From Geitlerinema sp. BBD 1991-9 (GTDB lineage: Bacteria > Cyanobacteriota > Cyanobacteriia > Cyanobacteriales > Geitlerinemataceae): a stretch of DNA of 64,000 nt. Shown here in pieces: positions 57,864 to 64,000 of this stretch. Within the stretch, counting starts at the first letter, position 1; the number at the start of each line of letters is the position of its first letter. The notes under the pieces are model-generated. The model saw nothing but the letters and a program-made list of their open reading frames with translations. It was not told the origin of the DNA and searched no databases. Where the stretch lies: NCBI GenBank assembly GCA_001657325.1, contig LWRO01000019.1, positions 1 through 64,000 of the forward strand. Reading direction: 5' to 3'. A program made the position numbers and the translations under genes.

Positions 57864-58667
57864 GACAAGAAATTGTTAAATGGTTGCTGTAAATATTGCT
57901 GAAGGGTAATATCGCGAAAACCTTGAGATTTCGTGAATCAAAATTGGCAATATATTTGTTTTTTTTAGTTCTGACAATAAGTCGTGAATAATAAGGTGAA
58001 TGTTTAAAGTTCTCGACCATAAGTTTTTTGGATTAGGTTGACTCGATTTTAAATATAGTCATGAATCTTTTCGATCGTTTTTATAATCTCTCGGATTTAC
58101 ACAAAATAGGAGTGTAAGATATTACACTTTTCACTTTTATTGAATGGTTGAAAATATTGTCGTAAGAAACAATGAATTTGAATGTGTAGCCTTTAACTCA
58201 ACCGAGTACTTATGTATTTATACGTAAATTTATGTAATTTTACGCAGGTATGTGTATTAATACAACAATAACTTGTTTTTGTCAATACGTATTATTGCTT
58301 GTCGATTCGCAAGGTTAGGCAGAGCAGAAAATTGCAGGGCAAAGGCTTGAAATTGCTTCTTTGTCTCCACCTGGTGGAGTGGTTTTGCTCAGTGACTCCA
58401 CAGAATTTCGATCGATCGCAACCCAAGGGAGTTTGCTGTCAGCTCTCGTAGGAGTTATACTGCTCGCCAAGTAGTTTGGGACAGTTAGCCCTGGCTGTTC
58501 ACCAGTTTCAGCTTTAAAAATGTCCTGACAATTGTTAATAGAGATTCATTCTTTATAGCAGCCGCCAGAGTAAACTAGGACACATTAGCGTCTGGAACTT
58601 ACACACAGCCAGAGTTGACTGTTCTAACTCGATTAGCAAGCGCTATAAATTCAATCCTAAAAAGAAA
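57864..58667. other. AT-rich spacer between the two paralogues
   Basis: About 800 bases, no convincing gene. It holds a perfect hairpin CTCCACC-T-GGTGGAG (58375-58389) and tandem TACGTA/TATTAATAC-like AT-rich strings near 58215-58300. No homology to either flanking paralogue was noticed, so it may be an insertion that separated the duplicated pair or may hold the upstream region of paralogue A. Confidence 0.4.
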
Positions 58668-60404
58668 CTAAGTGCTAAACTGATAAAGAGCAAAATTGTA
58701 TAAACTAAACACTTTTTTGAAGCGATTGTCGTTAATGAATTTACTTTCAATACTTTCAGTCCTACATACAATGTAAGTCGCGTGTTCACTGGCTACTTTC
58801 GATAGTTCTGAAAATAATTCGTCATTCAACTGGGTCTTAGTTCGATCGTAAATATCCTCAACGACTCGTCGCCGCAACTCTAAGATTTCAGTGGGATATC
58901 CTTGCTCGTAAAGCAATCTTGCAGATTCACTCCACCATCCGTCTAGGCGTGCCGGGTAGAAGTCAGAGTGTTTCCCCTCGAGGTCTAGACCAATGTAAAG
59001 CTGTCTTTGACCGAGTACAGTAGTTTTTCGTTGCGAATCGATAAAAACTGAGTCGGACGAGGTTTCTTGAATTATCCAGTCATATAAGGCTTGCTCGCTA
59101 GGATTAGTTGTGATGATAGATTTGCCAACTTCTCGATATTCCTGGCTAATAGGTAAATGACTGTTTACCATAAACACAACTGCGCTGATAGGTAACAAGA
59201 AGCTAGTTGTTAGTAAAAATGCAAGAATTTGATTGCTCTGATAAAACTCCTTAAAAGCAATTCCACCGATAATCCCAATCGTAAAGCAGGTTAAAATTAA
59301 GTACTTATACTCAACGCTAGTTGTCGAACCTTTCATTACAATAAAAAGGCCAGCTGTAACGATGGTAACCGTGGCTAAAATCAAGATAGCTACTGGCTTT
59401 TTGAGGAAGGCAGATCGTAATGCTTCTCGTTTCCAGACAAGAACGATGGCAAGTGGTAACGTTGCCAGGATGTAAGCCAATCCGTTATGGATGAGGTGCT
59501 GAGGATTAAAAATTCCGATCGAAATTGAGGCAGCGTCACTTTTTTCTGCGGCAATCTGATAGAGATAGGGGACGAATAAACTCACACCAACACATAGGCA
59601 GATCAGAGTCATGTATATTTTTGATAAAAATTGCTTTTTTCCATAGAGGAACATCACAGCACAGCAGGCGAAGGTGCTGGCGACGAGAGCAGGCATATAA
59701 ATGGGGTAAAAGAAAGTTGTAAGAATACAAACTAGGAAGAATCCAAGCCAGTAGATAGGACGAACTTTGCTGTTAGATTTCGTGGAAAAAATGTGAATTG
59801 AGAGATATAAAAATAGAGCAAATAAAAGAATTCCTAATTGATTGATACCAGAAGATACAAATTTAAAAAATACAGGAATTGCTCTTTCATCAACGTGTAC
59901 ATTTAAGATAGATAGAAGCTTGCTCAAAGCTTTTTCGTGAAGAAAGCCTCTGCTAAAAAACGTCATACCAAAAACCGCCAAAAAAGCAGAAAAAATACCC
60001 GATTTTTTGTTAGAAGTAATAAAAACAGAAATCTTAAAAACAATAATAACTGTCAGCAATAAATAGACTAAATTTAGAGTAAAGAAAATATTAGCTGGTG
60101 AAGTATTTAAAGTAGAAACTATTCCGGAAATGAGCCAATGATTTGCCCAAGGGTATAGTAAAGTATGACCTGCGAGTAAAGGATTTTCTGGGGGAATATT
60201 GCCATTCATGATTTGATAAACAATTCCCATATGCATAAATCCATGCCACGCATATAATCGAAAACTGGGGTTTCCAAAGTAAACCGAAAATAGTGGCACT
60301 AGTGCAAGACCTAGTAATAAAAGGATTTGAGCTTTTAGGTTAGAGATTCTAAGGATCGAGAAAAACAAGCTTGCAAAAACAAGACTGAGAATTAGGGTTT
60401 GCAT
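58668..60404 (-). CDS. Polytopic membrane protein, GT-C-like, paralogue B
   Basis: 578 aa with the same topology as the downstream paralogue: about 11-12 membrane helices and a C-terminal soluble domain. Shared signatures are YAWHGFMHMGIVYQIMNGNI, NPLLAGHTLLYPWANHWL, VEYKYLIL in the late membrane region, and VFIDSQRKTTVLGQRQLYIG and LDGWWSESARLLYEQGYP in the C-terminal domain. The pair most likely arose by tandem duplication and has diverged strongly. AT-rich codon use, as in its paralogue. Function unknown; a glycan transferase at the periplasmic face is inferred from topology. Confidence 0.75.
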   Translation of the reverse strand: MQTLILSLVFASLFFSILRISNLKAQILLLLGLALVPLFSVYFGNPSFRLYAWHGFMHMGIVYQIMNGNIPPENPLLAGHTLLYPWANHWLISGIVSTLNTSPANIFFTLNLVYLLLTVIIVFKISVFITSNKKSGIFSAFLAVFGMTFFSRGFLHEKALSKLLSILNVHVDERAIPVFFKFVSSGINQLGILLFALFLYLSIHIFSTKSNSKVRPIYWLGFFLVCILTTFFYPIYMPALVASTFACCAVMFLYGKKQFLSKIYMTLICLCVGVSLFVPYLYQIAAEKSDAASISIGIFNPQHLIHNGLAYILATLPLAIVLVWKREALRSAFLKKPVAILILATVTIVTAGLFIVMKGSTTSVEYKYLILTCFTIGIIGGIAFKEFYQSNQILAFLLTTSFLLPISAVVFMVNSHLPISQEYREVGKSIITTNPSEQALYDWIIQETSSDSVFIDSQRKTTVLGQRQLYIGLDLEGKHSDFYPARLDGWWSESARLLYEQGYPTEILELRRRVVEDIYDRTKTQLNDELFSELSKVASEHATYIVCRTESIESKFINDNRFKKVFSLYNFALYQFST

Positions 60405-60728
60405 GAATTTTATGCGATATTTTGCTGGGATTATTTTGAGCGAAATGAAATCAATCTTGATGACTCAATTTGTAGGCAATTTTGATGTTTTTGGTTGAAT
60501 TAATGAATTGATTTTTTGAGATATGTGCTTGTTTTTTAACGATCGATCGATGAATCTTCGATCGCGAGAAAATCGTAAAATATCATAGATGTTATCTTTC
60601 CTGAAAAACGCTGTTTTACTTTGAGGTTGTGCAGTCTTTTTTAGTCTCAAAGAAGATTCTCTTACTGGCTGTGAATCTACGATCGATCGAGATCTACACC
60701 TCGAGATGATCCGTTATCCAAAAATGTG
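60405..60728. other. Intergenic region, nothing clear
   Basis: About 320 AT-rich bases between the GMC oxidoreductase tail and paralogue B. A single 61-codon open frame on the minus strand has no likeness to known proteins and is rejected. No strong terminator was seen. Confidence 0.4.
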
Positions 60729-62303
60729 TTACAGCACTCGATCGATCAGATAGTCGACCGAACGAATCGTTAGGGCAACGATAGTTAACACAGGATTGAC
60801 TGAAGCAGAACCAACAAACTGACTTGCACCGATAACAAATAGATTGTCAACTCCGTGTACTTTCCCAAACGAATCAGTCACACTACGATCGGGATCGGTT
60901 CCCATACAGCAAGTTCCGTGATGGTGAGCTGTCGAGTGAAAGCTGCCAAGGCTGGCGGCGCGAATCTCTTCAGCATCTGTAGCTTCTGCAATTCGATCGA
61001 GTAATTCCATTCCATAGTTGTAGGTTTCACGATCGAAATCGTTCAAGCTGTACTGAACTTTGGCAATTCGATCCCCAAATCGATCTCGCTCGTCCGCCAG
61101 AGTGACGTATTTCTCCGGACCCACAGCGGCTTCTGAATGTAATCGAATGTCATACCAGTGTTGGCGCTCCTGAAATTCAGTGAGAATCTGCTCGCTACTC
61201 GTCCACGGCTCTCGAACGCCTCGAAGTAACGGAGAACGGGCGCGGGCAAAAGGTAACTCGACTTTAATCCCCCCGTGTCGTCCTCGGTTTTCTGGGTCGA
61301 GGAATTGATAGCTTTGTCCCGTCCATCCTCCAAATCGACCGGGAGAGAGCGTTTCTTTATATTGAAGACGGTTCACCCAACCGTGGTGAAACGTCAGATT
61401 TTGACCCAACTGTCCGCTTTGGTTTCCGAGTCCGTCGGGGTAACGTTCGTTAGCAGAAAGCATCAGTAATCGGGCCGATTGAATAGCGTTGGCAGCTACG
61501 AGGACGACTTTGGCATCGTACTCCTGAGGCTGTCGCTCGTCCTTGTGTTGGTAAACCAAGCCACTCGCGCGCCCAGAACTATCCGTTAAAATTCGTCGAA
61601 CGGTTACGTCAGTGCGTAACTTACACCGACCCGTTTCCAGTGCTTTTTGCAGGTGGTAGTTGGGAGAATACCGGGAGCCTGTCGGACAAACCCAACAGGG
61701 CCCGTAGTTGTCACAGGCTAGTCGATCGCCGTAATTCTTGCGGGTTCTTGCTTGAGGGGTCGTATGCATGACGATGCCGTTGGCACGTAGTTTCTCGGCA
61801 AACCTCGCATCGTCGTAACTTAACTCGAACGGTGGAAGTGGAAAGGGTTTCGATCTCGGCGGTGCAAAGGGATTATCGTCATCCGTACCTGAGACACCCA
61901 TAAAGGCTTCGGCTTTGCAGTAGTACGGTTCGAGGTCGTCGTAGGTTAGCGGCCAATCGTCACCATAACCATAAAGGGTTTTCGTTTTAAAGTCGCTGGG
62001 AATCATACGCAGGGTAACGCCAGCCCAGATGGTTCCACTACCACCGACGACCATATAGAAATCTTCGTTCAGGTCGTGGATGTATTCTCCCGAAACGACT
62101 AAGTTCTTTAAATCTTTGGGGGCGAGATATTTGGGATTTTGGTATAAGTAGAAAACTTCTTCTCGAAACTGAGGCTCGTGGGGATAAGGGTATTCAGGAC
62201 CTCGCTCGAAGACTTCAACTTCATGTCCCTTTTGCGTTAATAGATAGGCTAGAGCCGATCCCACAATGCCAGATCCAACAATTGCAACTGCACCTTCGGT
62301 CAT
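60729..62303 (-). CDS. GMC-type FAD-dependent oxidoreductase
   Basis: 524 aa of the glucose-methanol-choline oxidoreductase superfamily (membrane-associated sugar or alcohol dehydrogenase branch). FAD-binding AIVGSGIVGSALAYLL (7-22, with Glu after strand 2 in EVFERGP), the middle VVGGSGTIWAGVTLRM flavin loop, CDNYGPCWVCPTGS, and the C-terminal catalytic THHHGT-type motif (STAHHHGTCCMG) and SVNPVLTIVAL are all present. It is 34 nt after a subunit-3-like gene, an arrangement like gluconate 2-dehydrogenase, so the two probably form one enzyme that oxidises a sugar or polyol. The substrate is unknown. Confidence 0.9.
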   Translation of the reverse strand: MTEGAVAIVGSGIVGSALAYLLTQKGHEVEVFERGPEYPYPHEPQFREEVFYLYQNPKYLAPKDLKNLVVSGEYIHDLNEDFYMVVGGSGTIWAGVTLRMIPSDFKTKTLYGYGDDWPLTYDDLEPYYCKAEAFMGVSGTDDDNPFAPPRSKPFPLPPFELSYDDARFAEKLRANGIVMHTTPQARTRKNYGDRLACDNYGPCWVCPTGSRYSPNYHLQKALETGRCKLRTDVTVRRILTDSSGRASGLVYQHKDERQPQEYDAKVVLVAANAIQSARLLMLSANERYPDGLGNQSGQLGQNLTFHHGWVNRLQYKETLSPGRFGGWTGQSYQFLDPENRGRHGGIKVELPFARARSPLLRGVREPWTSSEQILTEFQERQHWYDIRLHSEAAVGPEKYVTLADERDRFGDRIAKVQYSLNDFDRETYNYGMELLDRIAEATDAEEIRAASLGSFHSTAHHHGTCCMGTDPDRSVTDSFGKVHGVDNLFVIGASQFVGSASVNPVLTIVALTIRSVDYLIDRVL

Positions 62304-62337
62304 TTCAAACTACTCCTTGAACGACTGCTCCACGAGA

Positions 62338-62934
62338 TTAATTTTGAGTAGCACGTGGGCGGCGGTATTCCTCCAGTCCTCGCGGTTGTCCGAACCAGTG
62401 TTTGTAGCCGATGGCTTTTAAGGCATCGGTTCGGGCAAATATTTGAAATATGTCGTTGATGATATGTTCCTGGAACAGCCATCGATCTCGCCCGAACAGA
62501 AGCATTTGAGCTTCTTCTAACCTTCCCCTGCGAGCGCGACTTTGCGGAGGCAATACGTTTTGAATTAAGCTCAGGCTGGTTTCTCGATCGCATTGGGCAA
62601 ATTCGCAATTTTGTTTTTGGCTTGCCTTTTGGTCGAGTGTTTCAGCAAATTTCTCGTAGAGATCTTTAAACCCGGCTAGATTCTCAGCACGCCAGCGGAA
62701 GAAGTCTTGGTAGTGAGTTAATTCAATATCTTGGGGCAAGAGAGCCACCGTTACGGCTCCCAAGATATCCAAAGTAGAACTGGCGATCGATCCAGTTGGT
62801 GTGGGATCGGGCTGACGTAAGCCCTGGTAGAAATTTTGAAGCTGCTTCTCGATCGATCTCCGCCTAATCGACGCGCTAACAACGACAACTCCAGCCGTCA
62901 CACCCGCAACGATCAGAAATTTGCGTCTTTTCAT
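62338..62934 (-). CDS. Gluconate 2-dehydrogenase subunit 3-like protein
   Basis: 198 aa. The N-terminus MKRRKFLIVAGVTAGVVVVS has a twin-arginine-like start and one hydrophobic segment, so it is probably exported by Tat or membrane-anchored. The rest is helical, with the subunit-3-like segment STLDILGAVTVALLPQDIEL. Its ATG overlaps the TGA of the upstream YqeG-type gene (TGATG). In gluconate 2-dehydrogenase this small subunit helps export the GMC flavoprotein; the GMC partner follows directly. Confidence 0.8.
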   Translation of the reverse strand: MKRRKFLIVAGVTAGVVVVSASIRRRSIEKQLQNFYQGLRQPDPTPTGSIASSTLDILGAVTVALLPQDIELTHYQDFFRWRAENLAGFKDLYEKFAETLDQKASQKQNCEFAQCDRETSLSLIQNVLPPQSRARRGRLEEAQMLLFGRDRWLFQEHIINDIFQIFARTDALKAIGYKHWFGQPRGLEEYRRPRATQN

Positions 62935-63467
62935 CACAAATTCTCCAGGGAAGCGTCAAAAGACCATAACTCGTGCTTGTCGGGATAAGGAACTTGCACC
63001 CAACGGCCGAGCAGATGTTCCCACCACCGAGGCGGGTGAGGCAGACTTGCAACCTGAATACAAGGGCAGCCGACTAACCAGGCTCCTAAGACATCAGTAT
63101 GACGGCTATCGCCGATCGCGATGGCTTGTTCGGGTTTCAGTTGCAAATGCTTTAGGGCTTTGCGGAACCCAAACAGGGGTTTGCGAGCTGGGCTGAGCGC
63201 GGGAATATCGAGACGGTGAGACCAATATTCGACGCGATATCGCCGCTTCCCGTTGGAGAGGATAAAGAATTTTATCCCCTGCGCTTTGGCTCGTGCGATC
63301 CAGGTTTCAAAGTGAGGAGAAAGGTATCGATCGTCTTCTGAGACGATGGTATTGTCGAGATCGAGAATGACTCCTAGAATACCACGATGGTGCAGTACAT
63401 CTAGTCGAATCAGCGACAACTGTTTGACGATCTTTGGAAATATGGGCTGAGTCACTTTCAACACCAT
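62934..63467 (-). CDS. YqeG-type HAD phosphatase
   Basis: 177 aa of HAD subfamily IIIA. Motif I GVILDLDNTIVS (nucleophile D36, acid D38), motif II FFILSNGKRR, and the late KPLFGFRKALKHL and AIGDSRHTDVLGA aspartates are intact. YqeG relatives include mitochondrial and cyanobacterial phosphatidylglycerophosphate phosphatases, so a lipid phosphatase role is plausible but not certain. It overlaps the Tat-anchored subunit gene by one base, indicating an operon with the GMC oxidase. Confidence 0.9.
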   Translation of the reverse strand: MVLKVTQPIFPKIVKQLSLIRLDVLHHRGILGVILDLDNTIVSEDDRYLSPHFETWIARAKAQGIKFFILSNGKRRYRVEYWSHRLDIPALSPARKPLFGFRKALKHLQLKPEQAIAIGDSRHTDVLGAWLVGCPCIQVASLPHPPRWWEHLLGRWVQVPYPDKHELWSFDASLENL

Positions 63468-63600
63468 TAAGGGGAGATATGAGCGCGAGTTGGCTGCGTG
63501 ACAGGATTCACGTTTGAAATATTCAACAAAATATTTAAAACCGCATTCGTTCAGTCACACACTTGAGAGAGAGGTAAACGATACACGAGCAGCACTTGCT

Positions 63601-64000
63601 CTAATTAAGCCAACCTATGTAGTGAAGTAGCTCGATGACAAAAACTGTAACGAGCCAGCCGATGACGCAGAGGAGGATCGGTCGATCGGACAGTAGTACT
63701 TCTTCGGGTCGCTCGCTTCGCTCTTGTGGCTGCTCTTCCCCTTGGGTTTGACGGGCTGTCGCCCTGAAATCACTAATCAGTTGATAGCGGAAGATGCCAT
63801 AGAGTACGAAGGGAACAGTGACCAGCATCCAGGCCGTTGGCGCGCCGCCCACTAAAGGCCCCGAACTCCAAAGGGCATAGCTGATTACTGTTCCCGTGGT
63901 CACGACGCTTTCCATACGCAGCAGGAGCGGTAGGGAATAGCGACGCAGGACATAGCGTCTGGGGCGTTTGCCTATACGTTGTAGTAACCGTAGTTCTGCC
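63601..64000 (-). CDS. Decaprenyl-phosphate phosphoribosyltransferase-like (UbiA family), 5' end outside window
   Basis: The last about 132 residues of a polytopic UbiA-superfamily prenyltransferase. The frame stays open to the window end: RRYVLRRYSLPLLLRMESVV, SYALWSSGP, FVLYGIFRYQLISD and ERPEEVLLSDRPILL match the C-terminal part of decaprenyl-phosphate phosphoribosyltransferase (DPPR synthase), which puts 5-phosphoribose on decaprenyl phosphate. An apparent ATG at 63915 is internal. The active-site half lies beyond the window, so catalytic residues cannot be checked. Confidence 0.85.
   Translation of the reverse strand, partial: AELRLLQRIGKRPRRYVLRRYSLPLLLRMESVVTTGTVISYALWSSGPLVGGAPTAWMLVTVPFVLYGIFRYQLISDFRATARQTQGEEQPQERSERPEEVLLSDRPILLCVIGWLVTVFVIELLHYIGWLN

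Noticed and set aside
60465-60650. 61-codon open frame on the minus strand
   Set aside because: AT-rich spacer sequence, Lys/Asn/Ile bias only from composition, no family likeness.

Overview
The window is a stretch of cyanobacterial chromosome. The best evidence is the complete psaA-psaB pair of photosystem I (minus strand, 16.4-21.0 kb), the ndhC-ndhK-ndhJ operon of the photosynthetic NDH-1 complex (9.0-10.6 kb), and many cyanobacterial family proteins. Base composition is moderate to GC-leaning over most of the window, with a clearly AT-richer island at about 55.6-60.7 kb. CGATCG/TCGATCGA palindromes are extremely frequent. Species cannot be fixed from the sequence; a filamentous, non-marine-picocyanobacterial type is a guess.

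Layout. 0-8.1 kb: a minus-strand vitamin B12 uptake operon (btuB, a thioredoxin-fold [2Fe-2S] protein, btuF, a metallophosphoesterase, btuC) whose leader carries a recognisable cobalamin riboswitch at 6953-7070; the ATPase btuD runs divergently. 8.3-8.8 kb: the broken remains of a CHAT-domain gene. 9-13.6 kb: ndhCKJ, a coiled-coil membrane protein, queF with a possibly structured leader, a secreted GerMN-like protein and pyrB. 13.7-16 kb: a GT2 glycosyltransferase and a GT-C-like membrane transferase. 16.4-21.2 kb: psaAB with a good promoter and a long, foldable 5' leader. 21.7-27.5 kb: a lipoprotein pair, sbcD, hemW and a PIN-TRAM membrane protein. 27.5-31.6 kb: a 1368-residue hybrid histidine kinase. 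31.9-38.2 kb: a solitary VWA protein, a HlyD-type adaptor, a beta-CASP-like hydrolase with a cysteine tail, and murG. 38.3-43.9 kb: two membrane glycosyltransferase-like proteins and a CHASE2-PAS-GGDEF cyclase. 43.9-50.6 kb: housekeeping genes thiL, panD, ppa, ychF, cbiT, cdsA with small membrane or Cys-rich proteins. 50.7-64 kb: a PAS histidine kinase, a giant membrane-glycosidase fusion, two tandem paralogous membrane proteins in the AT-rich island, a GMC oxidoreductase with its subunit-3-like partner, a YqeG phosphatase and the 5'-truncated end of a decaprenyl-phosphate phosphoribosyltransferase-like gene.

Two functional themes stand out. One is cobalamin: a riboswitch-controlled uptake operon with two unusual passenger genes, in a genome that also carries the corrin-ring gene cbiT. 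The other is lipid-linked sugar transfer: a polyprenyl-phosphate glycosyltransferase-like GT2, at least five GT-C-like membrane proteins, a membrane-anchored glucoamylase-like fusion and a UbiA-type phosphoribosyltransferase are scattered over 50 kb, mostly without dedicated polysaccharide export genes. No CRISPR array, tRNA, rRNA or intact insertion sequence was seen.
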